DNA of 15,034 nucleotides from Candidatus Saccharimonadota bacterium (lineage in GTDB: Bacteria > Patescibacteriota > Saccharimonadia > Saccharimonadales > Saccharimonadaceae). The notes under the pieces are model-generated. The model was not told where the DNA came from and did no database searches. It was given only the letters and a program-made list of their open reading frames with translations. Position numbers and translations under genes: made by a program. This document shows, piece by piece, positions 1-7,804 of the stretch (position 1 is the stretch's first letter; each line of letters begins with the position of its first letter). The stretch covers positions 1 through 15,034 of the forward strand of contig CAJPSL010000002.1 in the NCBI GenBank assembly GCA_905373315.1, given 5' to 3'.

Positions 1-1361
1 CCGCCGTGTGACTCGACAAAGGCTTTACAGATGTATAGGCCGATGCCGGTGCCTGCCACTGTTTCGCGTGATCGGTGTGAGCGGTAAAATTTGCGAAAGA
101 GGTTTTTGATCACGCCAGCTGGCATGCCGACACCGTTGTCTGAGACGGAAACTTCTACAAATTCGCCTTTTTGCACGGCGGAGACTTGGACGACTCCGCC
201 CTCGAAGCTGTATTTGATGGCATTGTCGATGAGGTTGGAAATCACTTCCCCGATGCTACCGCGGTCGGCTGCGATGGTCGGCAAATCGCTGGGGATGGAT
301 ACATTCAACATGCGGTGCTGGGCTGAGGCGCGCAGTTGCATGTCGTCAGCGATGGTGGCGTAAATGGCTTCCAATGTGTCTTCGCGCAGATGTACGTACA
401 GGTGGTGTCGATCAAATTTTGAGACGTTGAGGATGTTATTGATGTAGCTGGACAAACGGTTGGCAGAAACGGTCAGACGATTGAACAATTGTGGCTCATC
501 ATCCCGCAGGCGGTCGTGAAGCTCTTGCTCCAAGATGTCCAAGTAGCCGCGGATGACGGTGATGGGTCCGCGGAGTTCATGCGCAGCAAAAGCGATGAAA
601 TTGAGGTCTTCCTCTTCGGGTAAGTATTTGGCTGAGCGGTCAAAGAGGATGATGACCGTTTCGCCGGCTGCACCTTTTTCGTAGGAGGCACTGACGTCAT
701 AGAACTTTTGTGGCGCAGAGGTTTTGGCCTGAGCTGGTACGCGCGTCCACTGGTGGTGAGCGGTGATGTTGTCTTTGGCAATTTCTTGGATCCACTGGTT
801 GATGGAGATTTCATCAATAAAGTCTAGCCCCAAAGTCAGCACGCCGTCCATGTTGGAAACGACTGGCGCAGTTTCATTGGCAAAGATGATGTTTTGTTGG
901 TGGTCTAACACGACGATGCCACACGGGGTGTGATTGAACGACTGAATGATGGCGTCAAGTTGGGAGGAGGTTTTTTTGGCAGTCGGCTTGGCTGGTACAC
1001 CGTTGGTATATATGGCCTCAAGCACGGTCTGGAAACCAGTGCGTGCGTGTGCTGGTGAATTGATTTTGGTTGGCTTTTCGGCAGTCAGCTCCCCTGTTTT
1101 GTAAGCTACAGCATAAAGCACGTTGCGCATTGGTTTGCTGATGAACGGTGTGATTGTCACCGCACCAATGACACCTCCGGCTGCGCCGAGGAGGATGACA
1201 ACGTACCAGTTGACCTCGACAGCCGCTAAGTTTGTCAGTATGAGATGAGTGATGGTAGCAAAAGCAGCAGCGATGCCGACAGGCACCAGTAATAATAATA
1301 CTAATCGACGCATGTAATATCGATTGTAGTCGCGAATCGATCGGCGATGGGCTACTGCCAT
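1..1361 (-). CDS. Sensor histidine kinase, 3' end cut by the window edge
   Basis: About 453 codons are visible, ending inside the ATP-binding domain at the window edge. Reading from ATG at 1361, two hydrophobic segments (about residues 17-40 and 49-72) suggest a membrane anchor. A PAS-like region follows (about 130-190), then a HisKA domain with the H-box HELRGP (His261, codon at 579-581). The HATPase domain has an N box (SNLIDNAIKYS), G1 (DNGVGMP), F box (FRKFYRS) and G2 (GTGIGLYI). It should autophosphorylate His261 and pass phosphate to a response regulator, which is not in the window. I chose ATG 1361 because a GAGGAAG ribosome site lies about 6 bases upstream. It overlaps the DUF3048 gene by 10 bases, so translation is probably coupled. 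An in-frame ATG at 1313, just before the first membrane segment, is the alternative start. The signal it senses is unknown. Confidence 0.93.
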   Translation of the reverse strand, partial: MAVAHRRSIRDYNRYYMRRLVLLLLVPVGIAAAFATITHLILTNLAAVEVNWYVVILLGAAGGVIGAVTITPFISKPMRNVLYAVAYKTGELTAEKPTKINSPAHARTGFQTVLEAIYTNGVPAKPTAKKTSSQLDAIIQSFNHTPCGIVVLDHQQNIIFANETAPVVSNMDGVLTLGLDFIDEISINQWIQEIAKDNITAHHQWTRVPAQAKTSAPQKFYDVSASYEKGAAGETVIILFDRSAKYLPEEEDLNFIAFAAHELRGPITVIRGYLDILEQELHDRLRDDEPQLFNRLTVSANRLSSYINNILNVSKFDRHHLYVHLREDTLEAIYATIADDMQLRASAQHRMLNVSIPSDLPTIAADRGSIGEVISNLIDNAIKYSFEGGVVQVSAVQKGEFVEVSVSDNGVGMPAGVIKNLFRKFYRSHRSRETVAGTGIGLYICKAFVESHG

Positions 1362-2449
1362 GCAATGCTTCCTCGCCCTGGCGTAAAGGCGGCGATCCAC
1401 GTCTGGCCTCGGTTCAGCGCGATGTCTTTGCCGGCGGCGTCGACCAATTTCAATTCCGCACTTTCGTTGTCACGCTTCCAGGTGGCCTGAGCCACAACAC
1501 CATTTTGGAAAATATATGCCTTGCCAGTGCCGACGGTGATGACGTCTTCGTACCCTTCGCGACTGCCTGGGCGATGCTCAACGTTCACCTCCAGCGCTAC
1601 GACGCTGTTTGGTGCAATCTGCCCGGCCTCAGCGTCATTGTGCGGTTGCCCTGCCAGCGTGCGAGCGTAGGTATTAGAGTCTTTGTTGTACGTGTAATTG
1701 GTGTTGAACAGTGGACCGCTGAAATTGATGGCAATTTGGGTGGCGTTTGGCGTTTCGGCAGGTTTACCATCGGCGCGCTTAAACCCAGTGAATACTGATT
1801 CGTTGTGACCTTTGGCTGAGTTGGTTTGATCAATTTTCTCGCCTGAGGTGTAGGCATTGTGCGGCGCACGTCGGTCATTGGCCCGCCAATACGAATTGCC
1901 ATTGCTGAACTCGTCAATGTCGTGATATTTGCCGTTGCGAACTGTGCTCAAGGCGTTTGCGCTACCGCCAACATGGAAAATTGAGGCCTTGTACGGCGTT
2001 GACCACTGCAGATAGTACAAGCGTAGGCTGCGTACCGGACCAATTTTGGCTGGCTTGGTTCCCTGGTACAAGGCGAAGAAACGAGTAATTCCACCTTCAG
2101 CCACGGCTTCATAGACGATGCCGGCTTTTGATAGCCCAGACTGTGGCCGCGCGTTAGGACTGTTTTCGACAATCACGCCAGCAACTGGAGCTTTAACGGC
2201 ATTGGCGTCAGCTACTTCCAGGCCGGTCAGTGCCGAATAGAACTTCTCTTTTGGCTTTTTAGTGCCAGCGAAAAATGGTGAACCGCTATCTGATTGGACG
2301 GAATACATAGCGATGATGAAGATAATCGCAACAACCGCCGCGCTTACGACGAGTGCCAGTGCCAAATGGTGCTTGTGAACCCACTGAGTGAACGCTTTAA
2401 ATTTAGAGTGATTGATGAGTTTATCCTGAGGAATTCGAGGCTTTTCCAT
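1352..2449 (-). CDS. DUF3048 (YerB-like) membrane-anchored extracytoplasmic protein
   Basis: The protein has 365 residues. A basic N-terminus is followed by one membrane segment (about 28-50) and a long exported part. Residues about 73-215 match my recollection of the DUF3048/YerB N-terminal domain: LTGLEV, then VIVENSPNARPQSGLSKAGI, VYEAVAEGGITRF and KIGPVRSLR. The rest (about 233-365) fits the C-terminal DUF3048 domain. Bacillus YerB is a lipoprotein, but no lipobox is visible here and the anchor is a plain membrane helix. The biochemical role of the family is not known. The stop codon overlaps the start of the histidine kinase by 10 bases, so the two are probably made together and may work together at the envelope. 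A -10 box lies only 6 bases before the ATG and no Shine-Dalgarno sequence is visible, which suggests a leaderless mRNA. Confidence 0.85.
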   Translation of the reverse strand: MEKPRIPQDKLINHSKFKAFTQWVHKHHLALALVVSAAVVAIIFIIAMYSVQSDSGSPFFAGTKKPKEKFYSALTGLEVADANAVKAPVAGVIVENSPNARPQSGLSKAGIVYEAVAEGGITRFFALYQGTKPAKIGPVRSLRLYYLQWSTPYKASIFHVGGSANALSTVRNGKYHDIDEFSNGNSYWRANDRRAPHNAYTSGEKIDQTNSAKGHNESVFTGFKRADGKPAETPNATQIAINFSGPLFNTNYTYNKDSNTYARTLAGQPHNDAEAGQIAPNSVVALEVNVEHRPGSREGYEDVITVGTGKAYIFQNGVVAQATWKRDNESAELKLVDAAGKDIALNRGQTWIAAFTPGRGSIAWQ

Positions 2450-2455
2450 ATGATT

Positions 2456-2461
2456 AGTATA
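2456..2461 (-). promoter_or_regulatory. -10 box for the DUF3048 gene, leaderless type
   Basis: TATACT preceded by TGC (extended -10 pattern), ending 6 bases before the ATG at 2449. Transcription would start at or next to the start codon. No good -35 is visible at 17 bases (TTTTAT). Confidence 0.5.
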
Positions 2462-2484
2462 GCATGTCGCTTATGCTAATAAAA

Positions 2485-3105
2485 CTAAGACAGCGTGCGT
2501 CGGCCTTCGAGTGCGTGCGATAACGTGATCTGGTCGGCGTATTCTAAGTCGACTCCCACAGGGATGCCGCGAGCCAGTCGTGACACAGTCAGCGTCAAGC
2601 CAGCTTCTTGGATGTATCGCTGCAGAAACAGCGCGGTCGATTCACCCTCGACTGAGGCATTGGTGGCGATGATGATCTCAGTGACGCCGTCATTTTTGAT
2701 GCGCTCAATCAACTCGGGAATGTGCAGCTGTTCTGGTCCGATGCCGTCGATTGGTGAAATCGCTCCACCCAGCACGTGGTAGGTGCCATCAAACTGGCCA
2801 GTTCGTTCCAGTGCCATGATATCCAACGGTTCTTCGACGACGCAGATGAGCTGGCGATTGCGGCGGCTGTCAGCATAAAGCGGCGATACGTCATCGCCAT
2901 CGTCAATTAGCGCAAAGGTTACCGGACACGTTTTGACGCGTTGATGCAACTCATTTAACGCTTGAGCTAACCTTTTGGATTGTCCTGGCTCGCGCCGCAA
3001 AGCAGCATAAGCGTAGCGTTCGGCAGTTCGCGGACCAACTCCCGGTAGATTACCAAATTCATCAATCAACGCCGTCAGCGCTTTTGGCAAAATATGAGCA
3101 CTCAT
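2485..3105 (-). CDS. recR: Recombination mediator RecR with degenerate zinc finger
   Basis: The protein has 206 residues, close to the usual 200. RecR works with RecO/RecF to load RecA on gapped DNA. The helix-hairpin-helix is clear (LPGVGPRTAERYA, residues 20-32). The Toprim domain starts near residue 85 (QLICVVEEP) and carries YHVLGGAISPIDGIGP, NASVEGESTA and SRLARGIPVGVDLEYAD. The four-cysteine zinc finger that normally lies between them is almost gone: only Cys60 remains, and the stretch 61-79 is acidic (DDGDDVSP) without further cysteines. Spacing around it is otherwise kept, so the fold may persist without metal. It begins 8 bases after the ybaB stop, the classic ybaB-recR arrangement, with no strong ribosome site of its own, which fits translational coupling. 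Confidence 0.95.
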   Translation of the reverse strand: MSAHILPKALTALIDEFGNLPGVGPRTAERYAYAALRREPGQSKRLAQALNELHQRVKTCPVTFALIDDGDDVSPLYADSRRNRQLICVVEEPLDIMALERTGQFDGTYHVLGGAISPIDGIGPEQLHIPELIERIKNDGVTEIIIATNASVEGESTALFLQRYIQEAGLTLTVSRLARGIPVGVDLEYADQITLSHALEGRRTLS

Positions 3106-3113
3106 TATTGAGA

Positions 3114-3404
3114 TTAGATGCCCAGGTTACCCAAGCCGCCCATCAATGGCTTCATTGTTTCAGCAGCAACTTCTTGCGCCTTTGCTAGACCGTCGCGCAC
3201 TGCAATTTGAATCCAGTGCTCGAGCTGTTCGATGTTGTCTAGGTCTACCATATCAGGATTAATCTTGACTGATTTGATTTTCAATTCACCAGTGATCTGA
3301 ACGATGACCGCGCCATCACCAGCTTCTACTTCAATGATTTCTTTACCGAGTTGTTTTTGTGCTTTACGCAGCTGTTGCAGCATTTTTACCTGATCAAAAG
3401 CCAT
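3114..3404 (-). CDS. ybaB: YbaB/EbfC family nucleoid-associated protein
   Basis: The protein has 96 residues, typical of the family. It contains the basic N-terminal helix (QVKMLQQLRKAQKQLGKEI), the beta segment with GELKIKSVKINPDMV, and a C-terminal helix ending in a Gly/Met-rich tail (MKPLMGGLGNLGI). Family members form tweezer-shaped dimers that bind DNA and are usually encoded next to recR, as here. A near-perfect AGGAGG ribosome site precedes the ATG by 6 bases, and a TATAAT box lies about 27 bases upstream, so ybaB-recR probably has its own promoter. Confidence 0.95.
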   Translation of the reverse strand: MAFDQVKMLQQLRKAQKQLGKEIIEVEAGDGAVIVQITGELKIKSVKINPDMVDLDNIEQLEHWIQIAVRDGLAKAQEVAAETMKPLMGGLGNLGI

Positions 3405-3431
3405 GTTGTTCCTCCTTCAATTAACTCACTT

Positions 3432-3437
3432 ATTATA
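3432..3437 (-). promoter_or_regulatory. -10 box for ybaB-recR
   Basis: TATAAT preceded by GG, 27 bases before the ybaB ATG, leaving room for a short leader with the AGGAGG site. The -35 region is poor. It lies in the 38-base gap after the glycosyltransferase gene. Confidence 0.5.
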
Positions 3438-3442
3438 CCGCA

Positions 3443-4915
3443 TTATTGACTAAGTTTGTAGACATAAAACCGGTCGCCAGCCTCAGCCCAATCATTCGTG
3501 ATGACGCGCGTGATAGTTCCAGGTATGCCAGTGATATCTTGGCGAGCAGCGCGGGTGACGACCACCTCTTCTTGAGTGCCCTCTGCTGGCAGGCCGTCGC
3601 TGATGGATATTGCCCTATTATGCTTATTCATGTGGCTGGACAAAGCGTCGTACAACGGTTTTTCGGCAGCTGCCACCACGAATATATATTTCTTGTTTGC
3701 AGCGTCGCGCAGTAGTGTGTCACGCACAAGGCTCAAATCTTTGGAATGCTCGCGCACGGCGTCAGGCAGGTCGTGGTAACTGTGGACGTACCGATTGACA
3801 CCACTCAGGGTCATGACGCCGACCAAGATGATCATCAGTACCAGTCCTGTGCCACGAGCGTATGGGTTCTTTGGAAACAATCGGTACCACTCGTACAGCA
3901 AACGCTCTACGCCAGTGGCAAGCAAGATGAACATCGGCACAGAGATGATCATGTTGACTTGCGGCGCCAGGGCTAGTAGCGGTAGTGACAAAAATAGCCA
4001 GATGTTGACTACGTAGGACCGAGCGGTGTGCCAGTTGCGGAAAGTGATGATCATGCCAAGGAACATCAGCGCTACGGTGCTGACGTCGATGGCTGGCAGC
4101 ACTTGCCCGTTGGAGATGTATGGCACTGGCCACAGATAGGTTCGAACGATGATCTTGAGGTTTGCTAATACATCAAAGTTGAGCGATGACCAGCCTGACA
4201 CATCCAGTAAGAAGCCGTGATTTTTCAAGCAGAAGTACACCAATGGCGCGCTTACCAGTAGAAAGACGATGGATGCTGGTGTCCAGCTGGCGCGATATTT
4301 TCGTGACACGATGATGTAGCGTGTATATGGGTGCAATAATGCTACCAAGATGAGACCAAGGTTGAGATACCAGAAAAATGGCGTATATAAGCTGGCGGCC
4401 ATGACGGCGGCGAGGAGGATTTTCCAGAGTTGGGCGAATTTGGCTTTTTGGATGATCAGGCTGGCGAACAGCAAAATCAATGACGCCGTGGTGATGTAGA
4501 TGATGCCAGGGGTGAAGCTTTGTGCTAAGTAGATGAATTGACCAGTGGCGATCATGAGAGAAAGCGACAGTACGGCGATGCCCGGTTTGAACCAGTGCCT
4601 GAGGAGGAAAAAGAGTGCCAGAGCTGCCAAACACATCAGTGTGACGGCTGGTAACTTGACGGTGAGTGTGCTGACGCCAAATAACAAGAACAGTGCTGCT
4701 TGGAATGCGTGAAGTGGCAGATTGACGATGGACCAATTGCCTTCCATAAGCAAGTTGGTTCGTGCGACCATGTTGATCTCTGACTGGCTAATGCCACCTG
4801 GCGCGTACAACAACGCCACGCTGATGACCGCGGAAAATATCAATATCAAAGCACTATAGCCCCAAAGATAGCGCCAACGGTAAAGAAACAGATGAGACAG
4901 AGTTTTCTTTTTCAC
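3443..4915 (-). CDS. Multi-pass GT-C glycosyltransferase (family 39/ArnT-like)
   Basis: The protein has 490 residues with about ten hydrophobic segments spread over residues 20-375 and a soluble C-terminal part of about 110 residues. The first loop (APGGISQSEINMVART, Glu46) is where GT-C enzymes of the PMT/ArnT group carry their catalytic Asp/Glu. It is followed by a typical NLPLHAFQAALFLLFGVST then VKLPAV segment. I infer transfer of a sugar from a polyprenyl-phosphate donor onto a lipid or protein outside the membrane; donor and acceptor cannot be read from the sequence. The start is GTG at 4915 (GTG AAA AAG), with TATAAT ending 8 bases upstream and no ribosome site, so the mRNA is probably near-leaderless. 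It separates dnaB from ybaB. Confidence 0.75.
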   Translation of the reverse strand: MKKKTLSHLFLYRWRYLWGYSALILIFSAVISVALLYAPGGISQSEINMVARTNLLMEGNWSIVNLPLHAFQAALFLLFGVSTLTVKLPAVTLMCLAALALFFLLRHWFKPGIAVLSLSLMIATGQFIYLAQSFTPGIIYITTASLILLFASLIIQKAKFAQLWKILLAAVMAASLYTPFFWYLNLGLILVALLHPYTRYIIVSRKYRASWTPASIVFLLVSAPLVYFCLKNHGFLLDVSGWSSLNFDVLANLKIIVRTYLWPVPYISNGQVLPAIDVSTVALMFLGMIITFRNWHTARSYVVNIWLFLSLPLLALAPQVNMIISVPMFILLATGVERLLYEWYRLFPKNPYARGTGLVLMIILVGVMTLSGVNRYVHSYHDLPDAVREHSKDLSLVRDTLLRDAANKKYIFVVAAAEKPLYDALSSHMNKHNRAISISDGLPAEGTQEEVVVTRAARQDITGIPGTITRVITNDWAEAGDRFYVYKLSQ

Positions 4916-4923
4916 TGCGGTTT

Positions 4924-4929
4924 ATTATA
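4924..4929 (-). promoter_or_regulatory. -10 box for the glycosyltransferase gene
   Basis: ATGCTATAAT: consensus TATAAT with an extended TGC element, 8 bases before the GTG start. The predicted transcription start falls at or within a base or two of the start codon. No convincing -35. Confidence 0.55.
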
Positions 4930-4939
4930 GCATGGTTTG

Positions 4940-6295
4940 TTAATCGTGTCGTCTGTCGAGGCTCATGAAACGGAGGCGTTCTGGGTGGAAGTACAATTGG
5001 ACTTTGCCGACAGGACCGTTACGGTGCTTAGCGATGATCAAGTCGGTGATATTTTGGACTTCTGGATTGTCTGGTTCGTAGTAACCTGGGCGGTAAATAA
5101 AGCTGACAATGTCGGCGTCCTGCTCAATGGATCCGGATTCACGCAGGTCGGCCAGCTGTGGAATTGGTGGCGTGCGCGACTCGACGGAACGGCTCAGCTG
5201 ACTCAGGGCGATCAGCGGCACGTTAAGCTCACGAGCGATCAACTTCAGGCCGCGGGAAATTTCCGACACTTCCTGGACACGGTTGCCGTTGTGATTGTTG
5301 GTAGCTTGCATCAGCTGCAAGTAGTCGACGATGATCAGGCCAATTTCGCCTTCATGCGCCAGGCGGCGAGCTTTGGTACGCATTTCCAAGATGCTGAGGC
5401 CCGGTGTATCATCGATGTAAATCGGCGCTTCGGCCATCTCGCCCATGGCTTCAGACAATTTGGCAAAATCATTATCGCTCAAGTTTCCGGTGCGGATATT
5501 CCAGCTGTCAACACCTGAGGCGTCTGCGAGCATGCGGTCAACCAATTGCTCTTTACTCATCTCCAAGCTAAAAAACAGCACTGGTTTTTTCTCAATTGTT
5601 GCCACGTTGTACGCCAAGTTGGTCACCAGCGTGGTCTTACCCATGGCTGGGCGAGCCGCCAGGATGATCAAGTCGGAACGCTGCAGCCCAGCGGTCATGT
5701 TGTCGAGGTCGCGGTAACCAGTGCGAATGCCACGGAGCGTGTCTTTGTTACGATGCAATTCTTCGATTCGGTCAAAGCTGTCAGTCAGAATATTTTCCAG
5801 GCTAATCAAGTCTTGCTTGAGTGATTGATCGGAGACGCTAAATAGTTCAGCTTCGGCCTTCTCCAATAGCTCCTGAGTGGTTGTCGATTCGTCATAGCCG
5901 AGCTCAGTGATGTCAGCGCTGGCTTTGATGAGTCGGCGTCGTACGGCTTTTTGCGCCACCATCTCAGCATAGGCTTCAGCGTGCGCAGCGGTCGGTACAT
6001 AGTTGGTGAGCTCCGTCAGATATGCCGAGCCGCCAATGAGCTCCAGTTCATCCTTGCGCTTCAGCTCATCGGTCAAGGTCAACAGGTCGACTGGCTTGTG
6101 CTTTTCAAACAAGCGCATCATCCCGGCGAAAATCAGTCCATGATTTTTATCATAAAAATCAGCAGGATGCACGTGCTCAGTCGCATCTGCCAAGACTTCT
6201 TCGTCGATCAATATCGCGCCCAGTAAACTCTTTTCGGCATCCAGATTTTGCGGTGGCAGTTTGCCCGATGATGTATGTTGACTTGCTTCGCTCAC
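4940..6295 (-). CDS. dnaB: Replicative DNA helicase DnaB
   Basis: The protein has 451 residues, the normal size. The N-terminal primase-binding domain starts with the family hallmark PPQNLDAEKSLLGAIL (residues 14-29). The RecA-like domain has Walker A ARPAMGKTT (214-222), the SLEMSKEQL segment (243-251), Walker B LIIVDYLQLM (320-329), and LSQLSRSVESR then LADLRESGSIEQDAD (364-395). It forms the hexameric ring that unwinds DNA at the fork. The start is GTG at 6295, directly after the dnaX stop (TAAGTG). Its ribosome site GGAGG lies inside the last dnaX codons, so dnaB translation should be coupled to dnaX, tying helicase to clamp-loader supply. No intein and no key residue is missing. Confidence 0.97.
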   Translation of the reverse strand: MSEASQHTSSGKLPPQNLDAEKSLLGAILIDEEVLADATEHVHPADFYDKNHGLIFAGMMRLFEKHKPVDLLTLTDELKRKDELELIGGSAYLTELTNYVPTAAHAEAYAEMVAQKAVRRRLIKASADITELGYDESTTTQELLEKAEAELFSVSDQSLKQDLISLENILTDSFDRIEELHRNKDTLRGIRTGYRDLDNMTAGLQRSDLIILAARPAMGKTTLVTNLAYNVATIEKKPVLFFSLEMSKEQLVDRMLADASGVDSWNIRTGNLSDNDFAKLSEAMGEMAEAPIYIDDTPGLSILEMRTKARRLAHEGEIGLIIVDYLQLMQATNNHNGNRVQEVSEISRGLKLIARELNVPLIALSQLSRSVESRTPPIPQLADLRESGSIEQDADIVSFIYRPGYYEPDNPEVQNITDLIIAKHRNGPVGKVQLYFHPERLRFMSLDRRHD

Positions 6296-7762
6296 TTATA
6301 GTTCCTCCAGATTCACTTCTTCGCCACCGCCCATCATGGCAGCGATTTCTGCCAATTTTTCGTCTTCGGGTGGTTTCTTCTCTCCAATTATATCAACTTC
6401 CAGCTCCATTCCCGCTTCTGTGGTGATGATTTCTGCCAGCAATGGTCGATTTTTTGTATCATCCAGCTTTTTCTTGTAGAACGCACTGCCGGCAAAAATA
6501 GTTAGTTTATCTCCGTCAAACGCCCATTGGCTTTTTTGGAGTAGCGATGACAGGCCGACTGATTTTTCCTTGGCTTGTTTGATTACCCTGTGCCAGTCCA
6601 GTTCCAGCGGTGTGCTAGATTTACGTGGTTTCGTGGATGACTTTTTAGCTGGCTTGATGTCTTGGCTTTCGGGCGCTTTTTTGGCTGGTTCAGCTGACTT
6701 GATGCTTTGATTTTTCGGTGATTTTTTTGCCGATGGAGTTGGCTTGACTGGTGTCGAGATGACGGTTGGCGTTGCGGTGGCAGCTTGAGCAACCGTTTTC
6801 TTTGGTGCGGCTGGTTGAGCGTGATGTTTCATGAAAATAGTCAATAATTTCAGGTCGGGGTGTGGGTGGCGATCAACTTCGATCAGCTGCTGGATGAGTT
6901 CAACAAGGCTCGGGTTTGTACGCAGTCTGGCGCGAGCGATTGACAATAGCTGGTGCGACACCACAGTCGGGCTGATGCCACTTTGCTCTAGCTCTTGCAG
7001 GATTCTAAGGATGTCAGCGCTGTCCTCTGATTGATATAAATCAAGCAGCTTCTCTAGCGTGGCTGCGTCGCTTAAGCCTAAGTATTCAGTAACCATGGCG
7101 ACGGTCAGTGGCTGATCGGGCGTGGCCAAAATTGACAATTGATCGAGCATGCTGATGCCGTCGCGAAACCCGCCGCGCGAACGCTCAGCGATTAGTCGTG
7201 CGGCGTCCGCCTCGATGGCAAAGCCCTCTTTTTCGGCGATGGCCATCAGCTGGCGTGCCATGACGTCGACTGAGATGGGGTGAAAGAAAAATTGCTGGAC
7301 GCGGCTGAGAATGGTGGCGGGCAGCTTGTCGGCGTCGGTGGTCGCCAAGATGAATACTACGTGCGCTGGTGGTTCCTCCAGGGTTTTTAATAGCGCGTTG
7401 AAGGCAGGCTTGGACAACATGTGAACTTCGTCGATGATGTAGATTTTCTTTGGTGCGGAAACGGGTGCGACCTGAGCTTTTTCACGTAGGGCGCGGATGT
7501 CGTCGACGCCGTTGTTGCTGGCGGCATCAATTTCAATGATATCCAGGTGTGAGGCTTCCTCATTGTACGGCAGCTTATTAATTTCATGCGCCAAAATGCG
7601 CGCCACGCTGGTCTTTCCCACGCCGCGCGGACCCGTCAGCAAATACGCATGGGCGATTTTCCCCTGCTCCAAGGCTCGGCGCAAAATGTTGGTCACGTGA
7701 TCTTGCCCCAACACCTCGTCCAAGCTACGACTGCGATATTTGCGGTACAGTGCTTGACTCAT
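6296..7762 (-). CDS. dnaX: DNA polymerase III gamma/tau clamp-loader subunit DnaX
   Basis: The protein has 488 residues. The AAA+ core shows Walker A GPRGVGKTS (44-52), Walker B IYIIDEVHML (107-116), KTLEEPPAHV, and the sensor/arginine-finger motif as SRV (153-155) instead of the usual SRC. The zinc module that normally holds four cysteines between Walker A and the DIIEIDAAS motif is missing: only NKLPYNEEASH fills residues 62-72, about 18 residues shorter than in E. coli as I recall it. Domain III ends near residue 310. A Lys/Pro/Ser-rich linker (about 315-395) then leads to a C-terminal tau-like domain. A run of seven A in the linker forms a possible frameshift site (separate entry). TATAAT lies 9 bases before the ATG with no ribosome site, so the message is near-leaderless. 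Confidence 0.96.
   Translation of the reverse strand: MSQALYRKYRSRSLDEVLGQDHVTNILRRALEQGKIAHAYLLTGPRGVGKTSVARILAHEINKLPYNEEASHLDIIEIDAASNNGVDDIRALREKAQVAPVSAPKKIYIIDEVHMLSKPAFNALLKTLEEPPAHVVFILATTDADKLPATILSRVQQFFFHPISVDVMARQLMAIAEKEGFAIEADAARLIAERSRGGFRDGISMLDQLSILATPDQPLTVAMVTEYLGLSDAATLEKLLDLYQSEDSADILRILQELEQSGISPTVVSHQLLSIARARLRTNPSLVELIQQLIEVDRHPHPDLKLLTIFMKHHAQPAAPKKTVAQAATATPTVISTPVKPTPSAKKSPKNQSIKSAEPAKKAPESQDIKPAKKSSTKPRKSSTPLELDWHRVIKQAKEKSVGLSSLLQKSQWAFDGDKLTIFAGSAFYKKKLDDTKNRPLLAEIITTEAGMELEVDIIGEKKPPEDEKLAEIAAMMGGGEEVNLEEL
6690..6730 (-). other. Possible programmed -1 frameshift site in dnaX
   Basis: In the mRNA the codons GCA AAA AAA (6730 down to 6722) form a phased A AAA AAA slippery heptamer at 6722-6728. 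After a -1 slip the new frame reads 10 codons and stops at TGA (6690-6692), giving a product of about 357 residues that keeps domains I-III and loses the tau tail. This is the layout of the E. coli dnaX gamma-producing site. No upstream Shine-Dalgarno stimulator or strong downstream stem was seen, and lysine-rich linkers produce A runs by chance. Confidence 0.4.
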
Positions 7763-7771
7763 TACTTATGT

Positions 7772-7777
7772 ATTATA
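7772..7777 (-). promoter_or_regulatory. -10 box for dnaX-dnaB
   Basis: Consensus TATAAT, 9 bases before the dnaX ATG at 7762, in the 42-base gap after the acyltransferase gene. The -35 at 17 bases (CTTACT) is weak. The leader would be only about 2-3 bases. Confidence 0.55.
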
Positions 7778-7804
7778 GCGCAAAGTGCGGGATTAGTAAG
7801 CTCT

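Noticed and set aside
4937..5518. 193-residue plus-strand open frame opposite dnaB
   Set aside because: It lies wholly opposite the conserved RecA-like domain of dnaB, with no start signals or recognisable motifs.
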